Shown here piece by piece: positions 27,210-36,490 of a stretch of 64,000 nt of DNA. The DNA is from Atlanticothrix silvestris CENA357. GTDB taxonomy: Bacteria; Cyanobacteriota; Cyanobacteriia; Cyanobacteriales; Nostocaceae. Location: contig NZ_JAECZB010000004.1 of NCBI RefSeq assembly GCF_016056295.1, positions 62,001 through 126,000 on the forward strand, in the 5' to 3' direction. The position numbers and the translations under genes were made by a program. Below the pieces are notes generated by a model. The model was not told the DNA's origin. It saw only the letters and a list, made by a program, of their open reading frames with translations, and searched no databases. The number at the start of each line of letters is the position of its first letter. Position 1 is the first letter of the stretch.

Positions 27210-28523
27210 ATGTTGTACCGAAAGCCAATAAACAAACTGCAAAAATTGATCCAAAAACCAAGTTTTTTGCATCTAGGGATTTTTTTGACAATTCTGTTAG
27301 GTATCATATTGTTCAGTTGGGTAGCATTCCCACAGCAACCTGTTACCCTGAATATGTTAATTACTGCCCCCGATGCCCAACCTTGGAAACAGGGTTTAAT
27401 CAGAGACTTTGAAGCTGAAAATCCAGGCATTCGCATTAACCTAGTTGAAGGGCCAAATGCCACAAATTTGCTCGAAGACCTGTATACATCATCTTTTATC
27501 TTAGGTGAATCTCCTTACGACCTGGTGAATATGGATGTCATCTGGACACCCAAATTTGCCGCTGCTGGATGGTTGCTACCCCTAGACGATCGCATTTCCA
27601 AAGAGGAGTTGGCAGCATTTTCACCCAAGGATGTAGAAGGGGGACGTTACCAGGACAAACTGTATCGCATTCCAGTACGTTCTGATGTGGGAATGCTTTA
27701 CTACCGGGAAGATTTACTTAAAAAAGCAGGATTGAAACCACCAGAAACCTTTGAGGATCTGATGCGAATTTCCCAAACCTTGCAGAAGCAAGACAAGGTA
27801 AATTGGGGCTATGTTTGGCAGGGTCGCCAGTATGAAGGACTTGTGGCTATGTTTGTGGAAGTCCTCGATGGCTTTGGTGGTTTTTGGGTTAATCCCGACA
27901 CCCTGGAAGTGGGACTAGATCGACCAGAAACATTACGAGCTATTGAATTTTTACGTAATACTATCAGGGAGGGCATTTCTCCTCCGGGAGTTACAACTTA
28001 TCAAGAAGAAGACACTCGACGCTTATTCCAAAGTGGTCAAGTGGCGTTTTTACGCAGTTGGCCTTATGCATGGCCTTTAGCCCAAGCAAAGGATTCGCCA
28101 ATCCAAGGCAAAATAGCAATTAAACCAATGGTTCATGCTCCTGGTCAGACTGGAGCAGCTTGTCTAGGAGGCTGGGGTATAGGAATTGCTAAATCTTCTC
28201 AACATCCCGAAGAAGCTTGGAAAGCAATTCAGTACTTTACCAGTGAACAGGTACAGCGCCGATTCATTTTGAGTGCCGGCTATGTGCCAAGTCGCCGGGA
28301 TTTGTTTACAAATCCCGAAATTGTTGCCAAATATCCCCACTATCCGCAGTTATTGGAAGTCGTGGACAATGCAGTTTTGCGATCGCCGATTGCGCAATAT
28401 GCCCAGACATCAGATATCTTGCAGCGTTATCTCAGCGCCGCCCTATCCGGTAGGACAAGTCCCGAACAAGCAATGCAAGCTGCTGCTAATGAAACGCGCC
28501 GACTGCTTGTAACTAGGAACTAG
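27210..28523 (+). CDS. Sugar ABC transporter substrate-binding protein (family 1)
   Basis: A 437-residue MalE-like protein. A basic N-terminus and one hydrophobic helix (about 18-40) form an uncleaved anchor or signal; there is no lipobox Cys. The mature part has the family-1 features: DFEAENPGIRINLVEGP, YDLVNMDVIWTPKFAAAGWL and YREDLLKKAGLKPPETFEDL. It captures an oligosaccharide or glucoside in the periplasm and hands it to the two permeases encoded next. Sugar specificity is not visible. Confidence 0.9.
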   Translation: MLYRKPINKLQKLIQKPSFLHLGIFLTILLGIILFSWVAFPQQPVTLNMLITAPDAQPWKQGLIRDFEAENPGIRINLVEGPNATNLLEDLYTSSFILGESPYDLVNMDVIWTPKFAAAGWLLPLDDRISKEELAAFSPKDVEGGRYQDKLYRIPVRSDVGMLYYREDLLKKAGLKPPETFEDLMRISQTLQKQDKVNWGYVWQGRQYEGLVAMFVEVLDGFGGFWVNPDTLEVGLDRPETLRAIEFLRNTIREGISPPGVTTYQEEDTRRLFQSGQVAFLRSWPYAWPLAQAKDSPIQGKIAIKPMVHAPGQTGAACLGGWGIGIAKSSQHPEEAWKAIQYFTSEQVQRRFILSAGYVPSRRDLFTNPEIVAKYPHYPQLLEVVDNAVLRSPIAQYAQTSDILQRYLSAALSGRTSPEQAMQAAANETRRLLVTRN

Positions 28524-28547
28524 GGACTAGGGATTGGGTAGAGAACA

Positions 28548-28647
28548 GCAGGAGCAGGGGAGCATACTTCGACTGCGCTCAGTAACCGGGGGAGCAGGGG
28601 AGCAAGGAGAAAAAACATTACTGACAACTAACAACTGACAACTGACA
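28548..28647. repeat. Mixed GAGCAGG and CTGACAA repeats
   Basis: Both repeat classes occur in one spacer between the binding-protein and first permease genes: GAGCAGGGGAGCA units at 28548-28605 and CTGACAACTAACAACTGACA at about 28620-28645. The second array ends three bases before the permease ATG, where a ribosome site would be expected. Confidence 0.75.
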
Positions 28648-28648
28648 A

Positions 28649-29560
28649 ATGACTAATCTGCATACACTCCGAAGTCGAGAACAAAGAACTGCTTGGCTCT
28701 TACTAACACCAGCATTGCTGCTGTTGTTGTTTGTATTTGCGTACCCGATTCTACGAGCATTCTGGTTAAGTGCATTTACTAGGAATTTGGGAACGGAGCT
28801 ACAACCAGTATTCTCTGGTTTAGACAATTATGTGCGGATGGCGGGAGATGGTCGTTTCTGGCAGAGTTTATGGGCGACGACTGTGTTCACAACAGCATCT
28901 GTACTTTCAGAACTCCTGCTAGGACTCTTGATTGCTCTGGTTCTCAATCAGGCGTTTTTTGGACGGGGCATAGTGCGGACAACCGCTATTCTACCTTGGG
29001 CTTTGCCTACTGCTCTGATTGGTCTGGCATGGGCTTGGATTTTTAACGATCAGTTTGGGATTGTAAACGACATTCTACTGCGATTGGGGTTGATTAAAAC
29101 GGGGATTAACTGGTTAGGAGATCCAACTCTGGCAATGCTCGCAGTTATCTTTGCTGATGTTTGGAAAACTACACCCTTTATTAGTATTCTGCTGTTGGCT
29201 GGCTTGCAGTCGATATCAAAAGACCTCTATGAAGCTTATTCTGTCGATGGAGCAAATGCTTGGCAAAGCTTCCGCAATATTACCCTGCCATTGCTGCTAC
29301 CGCAAATCTTAATTGCAGTCCTATTTCGGTTTGCTCAAGCTTTCGGGATTTTCGACTTGATTGCTGTGATGACGGGGGGTGGCCCTGGTGGTGCTACTGA
29401 AGTGGTGTCACTGTACATCTACTCTACGGTGATGCGCTACTTAGATTTTGGTTATGGAGCAGCCCTCGTAGTTGTGACATTTCTTATATTAATTGCTGCG
29501 GTGGCGATCGCTAGTTTCTTGCTGAATAAATACCGTGCCAAAGCATCAGGAGCCATTTAA
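28649..29560 (+). CDS. Sugar ABC transporter permease, MalF-type
   Basis: A 303-residue permease with six membrane helices. The EAA loop that docks the ATPase reads YEAYSVDGANAWQSFRNITLPLL (about 194-216). Its ATG follows a repeat array rather than a normal Shine-Dalgarno sequence. Ends three bases before the next permease gene. Confidence 0.92.
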   Translation: MTNLHTLRSREQRTAWLLLTPALLLLLFVFAYPILRAFWLSAFTRNLGTELQPVFSGLDNYVRMAGDGRFWQSLWATTVFTTASVLSELLLGLLIALVLNQAFFGRGIVRTTAILPWALPTALIGLAWAWIFNDQFGIVNDILLRLGLIKTGINWLGDPTLAMLAVIFADVWKTTPFISILLLAGLQSISKDLYEAYSVDGANAWQSFRNITLPLLLPQILIAVLFRFAQAFGIFDLIAVMTGGGPGGATEVVSLYIYSTVMRYLDFGYGAALVVVTFLILIAAVAIASFLLNKYRAKASGAI

Positions 29561-29563
29561 CCC

Positions 29564-30448
29564 ATGAGTTCAACTCCACAAGCAGTTTCAACAACTCCAA
29601 AACGAACAGAGAAAACCAGATTTTCTCTGAAAAAAATCTTGCTGCTTATAGCAGTTGCATTAGTAATGTTATTCAGCCTAGCGCCAGTCTTATGGCAATT
29701 GCTGACCTCGTTTAAAGTTAACGAAGATATTGCCGCCGTTCCTACGGTTTATTTTCCGACGCGATTCACTTTCAGTCATTACATTGAATTATTCACCCGT
29801 CGTCCATTTTGGCGCTACATCTTTAACAGCGCTTTTGTATCGATTACTTCTACAGCTTTAGCTTTAGCGATCGGAGCGCCCGCTGCATACGCGCTGGCAC
29901 GGTTACGCCCTTGGGGTGAACAATTTATCCTCGCCAGCATTCTAATCGTTACCTTATTTCCTGGAATTCTGTTGTTCTTGGGACTGTTAGAAATTATCCA
30001 AGCCCTTAGATTGGGCAACAATTATTTGGCGCTGATTATACCCTACACTGCCATTAATTTGCCGCTGACAATTTTAGTACTCAAAAGCTTCTTTCAACAA
30101 TTGCCCAAAGACTTAGAAGATTCTGCAAAAGTCGATGGTTACAACACCTTGCAACTACTGTGGCAAATCGTTTTGCCTATGACCCTTCCTGCCTTAGTGA
30201 CGACTGGAATTCTCACCTTTATTTTTGCCTGGAACGAGTTTATCTTCGCTTTAACGTTTATCACCCGTGAAGAATTGAAGACGATTCCCGTTGCTGCTGC
30301 TCAGTTGGGTGGTGCAACAGTATTTGAAATTCCTTACGGTGCGATCGCTGCTGCTACTGTTGTGGGGACATTACCCCTGGTTTTACTAGTTTTGTTTTTC
30401 CAGCGCCGGATTGTCCAAGGTCTGACCGCTGGTGCTGTCAAAGGATGA
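29564..30448 (+). CDS. Sugar ABC transporter permease, MalG-type
   Basis: A 294-residue permease with six helices and the EAA loop LEDSAKVDGYNTLQLLWQIVLP (about 184-205). The C-terminus ends in the RRIVQGLTAGAVKG motif typical of MalG-like subunits. Translationally close to the MalF-type gene (3-bp gap). Confidence 0.93.
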   Translation: MSSTPQAVSTTPKRTEKTRFSLKKILLLIAVALVMLFSLAPVLWQLLTSFKVNEDIAAVPTVYFPTRFTFSHYIELFTRRPFWRYIFNSAFVSITSTALALAIGAPAAYALARLRPWGEQFILASILIVTLFPGILLFLGLLEIIQALRLGNNYLALIIPYTAINLPLTILVLKSFFQQLPKDLEDSAKVDGYNTLQLLWQIVLPMTLPALVTTGILTFIFAWNEFIFALTFITREELKTIPVAAAQLGGATVFEIPYGAIAAATVVGTLPLVLLVLFFQRRIVQGLTAGAVKG

Positions 30449-30503
30449 GGGAGACAAATCAATTCAAAATTCAAAATGAAGAATCCATACTTCTGCCTCC
30501 TGA

Positions 30504-30548
30504 CCACTAACAACTGACAACTGACAACTGACAACTGACCACTGACAA
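30504..30548. repeat. Tandem repeat, CTGACAA type
   Basis: Four to five copies of an ACTGACA-type heptamer between the second permease and the ATPase genes. Confidence 0.8.
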
Positions 30549-30556
30549 TTAGAAAA

Positions 30557-31657
30557 ATGGCTAAACTCGAACTCACAAACCTGAATAAAACCTACAATCC
30601 TAAAGTCATCCCTGTCAAAGACGTTAGTTTGACTGTAGATAACCATGAGTTTCTCACTTTACTTGGCCCTTCCGGCTGTGGCAAATCCACCGTTCTACGG
30701 ATGATTGCGGGTCTTGAAGAACCTACTCGCGGTCAGATTAAGATTGGGGAAATGGATGTCACCCATAAGCCAGCAGGCGATCGCAACATTGCGATGGTAT
30801 TTCAAAGCTATGCACTCTATCCCCACATGACGGTATACGAAAATCTCGCTTCTGGACTCAAGCTCAAAAAAGTACCATTAGCAGAAATTAAACGGCGAGT
30901 GGCAGAAGTGGCAGAAGTTTTAGGATTAGCAGAGTTAATGAACCGTAAGCCAGGTCAGATGTCTGGAGGTCAAAGGCAGCGGGTTGCGGTCGGTCGTGCT
31001 TTGGTGCGTAATGCCGATGTGTACCTGTTAGATGAACCATTAAGTAACCTGGATGCACTGCTGCGAGAGCGAGTCAGAGCCGACCTCAAGCAAATTTTTG
31101 CCGTACAAAAAGTCCCAGTGGTCTACGTCACTCACGACCAAACAGAAGCGATGACGCTATCCACGAAAGTAGCTTTGCTCAACGATGGCTATGTCCAGCA
31201 ACTTGATCCGCCTGAACTCATCTATAACCATCCAGCTAATCTATTTGTGGCTGGATTTGTTGGTAGTCCTCAAATGAATTTGCTGACTCTACCTTGTAAG
31301 GAAAGATACGCTACACTGGGTAACTTCCAAGTAGTTCTTCCAGATATACCAACTATACCACCCCAGATTGTTTTGGGAATCCGTCCAGAAGATGTCCGTA
31401 TTGCTCAACTAGGTGATACCCAGACTATCCAAGGGCGAGTGTATCTAGTAGAAAATTTGGGTATGCATTATTTGCTCAGTGTCAGAGTTGAAGGTTCACA
31501 AAACGAAGCGATTACGGTACGTGCTTTGTTATCAACAGACCAAAATTGGAGTGACGAGGATATTACATTAGCATTGCCTCCGGAGCATATTCACTGGTTT
31601 GATGTTCAATCAGGACATGCTCTTGTCAGGAGGCAAATGTTAGGTATGAAGGGTTAG
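30557..31657 (+). CDS. Sugar ABC transporter ATPase, MalK/UgpC-type
   Basis: 366 residues. The ATPase domain has Walker A GPSGCGKST (about 37-45), signature MSGGQRQR, Walker B VYLLDEPL and switch His in YVTHD. The C-terminal TOBE/regulatory domain begins near 240 (VGIRPEDVRI-like at about 275). It completes the importer with the three upstream genes. The 3' end overlaps a convergent hypothetical gene by 32 bp. Confidence 0.92.
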   Translation: MAKLELTNLNKTYNPKVIPVKDVSLTVDNHEFLTLLGPSGCGKSTVLRMIAGLEEPTRGQIKIGEMDVTHKPAGDRNIAMVFQSYALYPHMTVYENLASGLKLKKVPLAEIKRRVAEVAEVLGLAELMNRKPGQMSGGQRQRVAVGRALVRNADVYLLDEPLSNLDALLRERVRADLKQIFAVQKVPVVYVTHDQTEAMTLSTKVALLNDGYVQQLDPPELIYNHPANLFVAGFVGSPQMNLLTLPCKERYATLGNFQVVLPDIPTIPPQIVLGIRPEDVRIAQLGDTQTIQGRVYLVENLGMHYLLSVRVEGSQNEAITVRALLSTDQNWSDEDITLALPPEHIHWFDVQSGHALVRRQMLGMKG

Positions 31658-31937
31658 GGCGTTTTTCAAAGTTGTCGTATCCTAAAAAGATGTAGTTTCG
31701 TAGTACACTAGCGATCGCTTCGTAGCAAAACTGTTTTGAAAAACCAAACCGATCATTGAATTCAGTTTTGTAGACGCGGTAAATTCTGAGGCAAGCTCCA
31801 TTGACATAGACGAGTTTGTAGCCAGTGATTTCGATGATCTCTGCATTGGAATCTGTTGCAGGCAGAAGTAGCTTTTCGCAGCATTCGCCCCAGTCATCTG
31901 CTTGAAGCGGAGGTACAGTCGTTGTAACGTGTGCCAT
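31626..31937 (-). CDS. Hypothetical protein convergent with the ATPase gene
   Basis: 103 residues. No family recognised. The sequence has a regular mix of charged and aromatic residues (CLRIYRVYKTEFNDRFGF) rather than low-complexity shadow composition, and starts with a normal ATG. Its 3' end overlaps the sugar ATPase gene tail by 32 bp on the other strand. Could be a small cyanobacterial orphan. Confidence 0.5.
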   Translation of the reverse strand: MAHVTTTVPPLQADDWGECCEKLLLPATDSNAEIIEITGYKLVYVNGACLRIYRVYKTEFNDRFGFSKQFCYEAIASVLRNYIFLGYDNFEKRPNPSYLTFAS

Positions 31938-32319
31938 TATTAAGTGATTTGTTGTGGTGAAGTGACGATCGCATATACAGCAGATCGCCTTTCTCTTTCA
32001 GGGCTATGCCGCTACTGCTTGCCTTACTCCCAGTGATGCGATCGCACTCTCCTCTCAAATCCTCAAAGTATATTCCCAAGCGGCTGCTGAATCGAGTTCA
32101 GGAGATGAAGCGGGAGAAGGCGGCTGTCAATGAAAGGGATTTTGCAAGTGTTGGGGGTGTTTAAATCATCAAAGCAGAATAAGGGCAAACGCACAAACCA
32201 TTGCTTTGCTATTAAAGGATTCTTATAGTTTAGATGTATTCACCCTGGTTCAATACCTAGTTAGTAAGCCAGGGAGTTGCCCCTCTGACTTTCCTCAATC
32301 CTACATAAAGAGTTAATTA
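31938..32319. other. Intergenic region with a possible gene remnant
   Basis: A plus-strand frame at 31966-32133 reads smoothly (for example TPSDAIALSSQILKVYSQ) to a stop but has no start codon, so it may be the 3' end of a lost gene. A CCCTGG...CCAGGG hairpin at 32247-32278 lies just past the stop of the minus-strand peptide gene and could end its transcript, though it lacks a T-run. Confidence 0.45.
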
Positions 32320-32538
32320 TCAATCAGGAAAGATACCTTGAGCTTTAAACCATCCAGACCAGCCGCCTCGATGAAAACCAGGAGGCGGTGTAGCTTCTGA
32401 TGGACTAGGTAGTCCAGGGATATGTCCACCTTGGATTTGATGGCACTCATCAACAGTAAGCTCTCGTAAGTAGATTTCTGGAACAGAAGATAAGTCAAGG
32501 ACAGATAGTTTTAGTCCTTCAAAGTTTACTTCAGACAT
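32320..32538 (-). CDS. Small peptide with double-glycine leader, candidate bacteriocin or RiPP precursor
   Basis: 72 residues from ATG at 32538, preceded at 6-bp spacing by AGGA. Residues 1-38 look like an export leader, ending in LTVDECHQIQGG. This fits the double-glycine leader pattern LSxxELxxIxGG that C39-peptidase exporters cleave after GG. The remaining 34 residues are rich in Pro, Gly and Trp (HIPGLPSPSEATPPPGFHRG then GWSGW) with no Cys, so lanthionine or disulfide chemistry is unlikely in the core. No modifying enzyme or peptidase-exporter gene is adjacent. An upstream in-frame ATG at 32607 would add 23 residues but lacks support. Confidence 0.7.
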   Translation of the reverse strand: MSEVNFEGLKLSVLDLSSVPEIYLRELTVDECHQIQGGHIPGLPSPSEATPPPGFHRGGWSGWFKAQGIFPD

Positions 32539-32780
32539 TTTTTTCCTACATAAAATTGAATTATTTGACTGAGCAATAGAATTTATTTGCTCTATTAGCA
32601 GATACATCTGTCAACCCACAAATTCCAGATTTTTCCCTACAATCCTCAAAGTTTTATGTACCAGACAAACCAAAAGACTAAGAGCTGATTCGTAAAGTAA
32701 ATATTAAGCACCTAAGCATGAGACGAAGCAAATAACCATAAATCATGGCTTCACTGACTTCTGAATTAACCTCATAATTT

Positions 32781-33773
32781 TTACTCAATCGGCTCCTTCA
32801 TTCCGATATTGCCTTGTAAGCCTCCAGTATGTACCAACAACAAGCGATCGCCTGGAGGGAAAAATCCCTGCTGTAATAAATCCATCACCCCGTAAAACAT
32901 TTTGGCGGTATATACATAATCAAGAGGTACGCCGTGTTTTTGCTGAAACTGCTGGCTGAACATTAGTAGTTCATTGTTGACTTTTGCATAGCCGCCAAAG
33001 TGGTAATTACATATTAGTTGCCAATGTGTCGAAGAGTGATTAGGTATAGGTAGACCAGAAGCCAAGTAATTATTTAATAAACTGTCGATTTCTTGTGTGA
33101 GAAACTCTCCATTTTTCAGTACAGGAAAAGCGATCGCTCTTTGCCCTGGATGCAGCGAAAGTGTAATCCCAGCTAAGCTTGTACCCGTACCGCAAGCTAC
33201 ACATATAGTGTCATAAGCCGCTGTATCACTAATGATTTCGGTACAGCCGCGTACACCGTTTAAGTTACTACCACCTTCGGGGATTACAAATACTTCACCA
33301 AAGCGTTGCTGTAAATCTTGCTGTAACTTTGGCGTATTTCGCTGTCGGTAAGTCTCACGATTCATGTACACAAGCTGCATACCCTGCTGTACAGCAAAAC
33401 TCAAGGTAGGGTTTAGCGGTAGCTTCTGTTCTCCACGGATGACACCAATGGTGCGGAAACCCAAAAGATTTCCAGCCGCCGCAGTCGCAAAAATATGGTT
33501 GGAATAAGCGCCGCCAAAGGTAAGCAGCGTTGTGAAGTTTTTTTGTTTGGCCTCCAAAAGATTGTACTTGAGCTTAAACCACTTGTTACCGTTAACTAAA
33601 AGGTGCATGAGGTCGAGACGCAATACATATAATTCAACACCAGCACGAAGAGCGATCACACTGTTAATTTGCTGTGTAGGAGGAGGTAAAATAGTTAAGA
33701 CTTTATCCTTCATTTGACGATTTACCTCTAAAGATAGACAAATGCTTCTATCTACTGGCTGATAATTAAGCAT
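32781..33773 (-). CDS. PLP-dependent D-cysteine desulfhydrase / ACC deaminase-like enzyme
   Basis: A fold-type II PLP enzyme of 330 residues. The PLP lysine is in GNKWFKLKYN (about 62-71), with GGAYSNH supplying the substrate loop and GTGTSLAG the phosphate-binding loop near 195. Cyanobacterial members annotated as D-cysteine desulfhydrase or 1-aminocyclopropane-1-carboxylate deaminase cannot be told apart by eye. A second ATG at 33713 matches the usual family start (ILPPPTQQINS) better, so the true protein may be 20 residues shorter. It stands alone. Confidence 0.82.
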   Translation of the reverse strand: MLNYQPVDRSICLSLEVNRQMKDKVLTILPPPTQQINSVIALRAGVELYVLRLDLMHLLVNGNKWFKLKYNLLEAKQKNFTTLLTFGGAYSNHIFATAAAGNLLGFRTIGVIRGEQKLPLNPTLSFAVQQGMQLVYMNRETYRQRNTPKLQQDLQQRFGEVFVIPEGGSNLNGVRGCTEIISDTAAYDTICVACGTGTSLAGITLSLHPGQRAIAFPVLKNGEFLTQEIDSLLNNYLASGLPIPNHSSTHWQLICNYHFGGYAKVNNELLMFSQQFQQKHGVPLDYVYTAKMFYGVMDLLQQGFFPPGDRLLLVHTGGLQGNIGMKEPIE

Positions 33774-33989
33774 AGCGGATGCTATATTTCAGTTGACCCT
33801 TCTCTACCAAATGTTAAGCGTAGCTTGCTTAAACGTAGGGGTAATACTTCGCTTGGCGTTGACCTTTTTTAATTTTTAATTCCCCGTAGGGGCTTGACTC
33901 TATATCTTCTGCCGTAACCGAAGTGCAAGAATGTGGACAGAAGCTTCTCAACAAATAAAATATTTTTCTGAAGCGGAGTCGAGATTTAG

Positions 33990-36026
33990 ATGACTGAAGC
34001 CAAGGCAGCAATTTTTAACGACTTCTTAAATAGGGGTGGTGAAATAAAGATGCTGATGCAGAGCATCAATTGGGCTGCTACACCGATTGGATCTGCAAAA
34101 AGTTGGTTACAGAGCTTACGAACCTCCATCAGCATTTGTCTGGGGTCTCCCTTGCCAATGATGCTTTTCTGGGGTGCAGATTTAGTGCAGTTTTATGATG
34201 ATGCTTATCGTCCCCTTTTGGGAACCAAACATCCCAGCGCATTGGGACAACGAGCGCAAGAGTGTTGGTACCAAACATGGGATGTGATGGAACCTATACT
34301 GGCAGGGGTTTTAATTACAGGTCAAGCAACGTGTTTAGAGAACCAGCTACGTTTGGTTAATCGCTATGGCTACGTTGAGGAATGCTACTTCACCTTTTGT
34401 TATAGCCCCATTGAAGATGAAACGGGAGCGATCGCGGGGATATTGCTGGTAGCCACAGAAACCACAGCGTTTGTCAATGCCACAAAGCAGACGGAGCATG
34501 AGACCCTAAAAGCCGAAGCAGCCCAACTTCGCTTGATCACAGACACATTGCCAGTTCTGATCTCTTTTGTAGATGCAGAACAACGTTACCGCTTCAACAA
34601 CCGAGAGTATGAAATATGGTTTGGGCATTCAGCAACGGAAGTTTATGGCAAGTATCTTTGGGAAGTCTTGGGTGAATCTGCCTATGAAGCCATTCGTCCT
34701 TATGTAGAACAGGTATTGACAGGACAGCAAGTTACCTATGAGACCCAAGTGCCTTATAGATATGGTGGCACGCGCTACATTAAATGTACTTATGTACCTC
34801 GGTTCAACAGTCAGGGAACCGTTGAAGGGTTTGTGGCATTAGTCAGCGATATTAGCGAACGCAAGCAAGCTGAAGCGGCGTTGAGTGAAAGTGAAGCCCG
34901 CTTTCGTCAGATGACCGATGCTGCTCCTATACTGGTTTGGATGTCTGGTACTGACAAGCTTTGTAACTACTTTAATCAAACTTGGCTAGACTTTACCGGA
35001 AGGACTTTGGAGCAAGAGATGGGCAACGGGTGGACACAAGGAGTTCACCCCGATGATTTTCAGTATTACTTAGACACATATACTAATGCTTTTGATGCCA
35101 GACAAAATTTTAAAATGGAATATCGCCTCAGAAGTTTTGATGGCGAATACTGTTGGATTTTGGATGCTGGTGTCCCTCGATTTGCAACTAATGGAGAATT
35201 TCTTGGCTATATCGGTTCGTGTGTAGACATCCAAGAGCGCAAGCAAGCTGAAATGGAAATTTGGCAATTCAAAGAAAGCCTGGAGCAAGGAATTCAAGAG
35301 CGCACTGCTCAATTAAAAGCTGCTAATCAGGAATTGGAATCTTTTTCTTATTCAGTTTCGCACGACTTACGCGCACCATTACGCCACATTGCCGGATTTG
35401 TAGAACTGCTGCAAAAGCGGCTAAAATCAGCGAATTTAGATGAAACCAGTCAGCGCTATTTACGAACGATCGCCGCCACTGCTAAACAAGCAGGTATCCT
35501 AATCGATGAGTTGCTGACATTTTCACGCATGGGACGCACTGAGATGCGCTACATCAACTTAAATATGAAGCAATTAGTAAGAGATGTTAAGCGCGACCTA
35601 GTGACAGAAACCAAAGGACGCACAATTCATTGGCAGATCGAATCACTACCAGAAGTGCAGGGCGACCCCTCAATGCTGCGCCTTGTTCTTTACAATCTAA
35701 TAGGCAATGCCGTTAAATATACCCAGACTCAAAACCCAGCAAAAATTACTGTTGGAAGTACTGATGATGAAAACGAAGTTGTCTTTTTTGTGCAAGATAA
35801 CGGCGTTGGCTTTAACATGCAATATGTACACAAGCTGTTTGGAGTATTTCAACGCCTGCATACTGACCCACAATTTGAAGGTACAGGTGTGGGATTGGCC
35901 AACGTGCAGCGCATTATTCATCGGCATAATGGTCGAGTCTGGGCAGAGGGCGTAGTTGGTAACGGAGCTACCTTCTATTTCTCACTGCCTAAGTTGTTGA
36001 GACAGGAGAAGGAATGCAAGAACTGA
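33990..36026 (+). CDS. Multi-PAS sensor histidine kinase, phytochrome-kinase type
   Basis: A soluble kinase of 678 residues without membrane helices. Three PAS-type domains lie at about 25-165, 185-305 and 305-430, the last two ending in ISERKQAE and IQERKQAE linkers. HisKA (about 448-515) has H-box YSVSHDLRAPLRHI, and HATPase_c (about 555-672) has LVLYNLIGNAVKYT, DNGVGFNM and EGTGVGLANV. This kinase core is the type that pairs with Rcp1-like regulators, and the next gene, overlapping by 13 bp, encodes exactly that. The signal is unknown. Confidence 0.92.
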   Translation: MTEAKAAIFNDFLNRGGEIKMLMQSINWAATPIGSAKSWLQSLRTSISICLGSPLPMMLFWGADLVQFYDDAYRPLLGTKHPSALGQRAQECWYQTWDVMEPILAGVLITGQATCLENQLRLVNRYGYVEECYFTFCYSPIEDETGAIAGILLVATETTAFVNATKQTEHETLKAEAAQLRLITDTLPVLISFVDAEQRYRFNNREYEIWFGHSATEVYGKYLWEVLGESAYEAIRPYVEQVLTGQQVTYETQVPYRYGGTRYIKCTYVPRFNSQGTVEGFVALVSDISERKQAEAALSESEARFRQMTDAAPILVWMSGTDKLCNYFNQTWLDFTGRTLEQEMGNGWTQGVHPDDFQYYLDTYTNAFDARQNFKMEYRLRSFDGEYCWILDAGVPRFATNGEFLGYIGSCVDIQERKQAEMEIWQFKESLEQGIQERTAQLKAANQELESFSYSVSHDLRAPLRHIAGFVELLQKRLKSANLDETSQRYLRTIAATAKQAGILIDELLTFSRMGRTEMRYINLNMKQLVRDVKRDLVTETKGRTIHWQIESLPEVQGDPSMLRLVLYNLIGNAVKYTQTQNPAKITVGSTDDENEVVFFVQDNGVGFNMQYVHKLFGVFQRLHTDPQFEGTGVGLANVQRIIHRHNGRVWAEGVVGNGATFYFSLPKLLRQEKECKN

Positions 36027-36490
36027 AGCGAATTTTGCTGATTGAAGACAGTGCCAATGATGTAGAGTTGGTACTAACTGCTCTATCAGAAAACCATCTT
36101 GCCAATGAAGTAGTGGTGCTACGTGATGGAGAGGAAGCATTAGATTATCTTTATCGACGAAGAATGTTCCGATTACGCATGGAGGGCCATCCTGTTGTCG
36201 TGCTGCTCGATTTGAAATTACCTAAAATCGATGGGCTTGAAGTACTGGCACAACTCAAATCTGACCCCAAAATGCGATCAATTCCTATAGTAGTATTAAC
36301 TTCTTCACGAGAAGAACCAGACTTAGTTAGATGCTACGAGTTAGGTGTTAATGCTTATGTTGTTAAACCTGTAGATTACCATGATTTTGTTGATGCCATT
36401 AAGGGTGTGGGGCTGTTTTGGGCAGTGATTAATCAGCCTCCTCTAGGCGCTTTATCTTCTGCACCTAAGCGTTTACAGGAGAGTAACTGA
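36014..36490 (+). CDS. Rcp1-like single-domain response regulator
   Basis: A 158-residue receiver. Acidic pocket EDS near 9-11, phospho-Asp in VVLLDLKLPKIDG (about 70), Thr in VVLTSSREE and Lys in VVKPVDY. The extended segment YLYRRRMFRLRMEGHP is typical of the Rcp1/CheY-like subgroup. Overlaps the kinase gene by 13 bp and the next gene by one base (TGATG), so the three are coupled. Confidence 0.93.
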   Translation: MQELKRILLIEDSANDVELVLTALSENHLANEVVVLRDGEEALDYLYRRRMFRLRMEGHPVVVLLDLKLPKIDGLEVLAQLKSDPKMRSIPIVVLTSSREEPDLVRCYELGVNAYVVKPVDYHDFVDAIKGVGLFWAVINQPPLGALSSAPKRLQESN

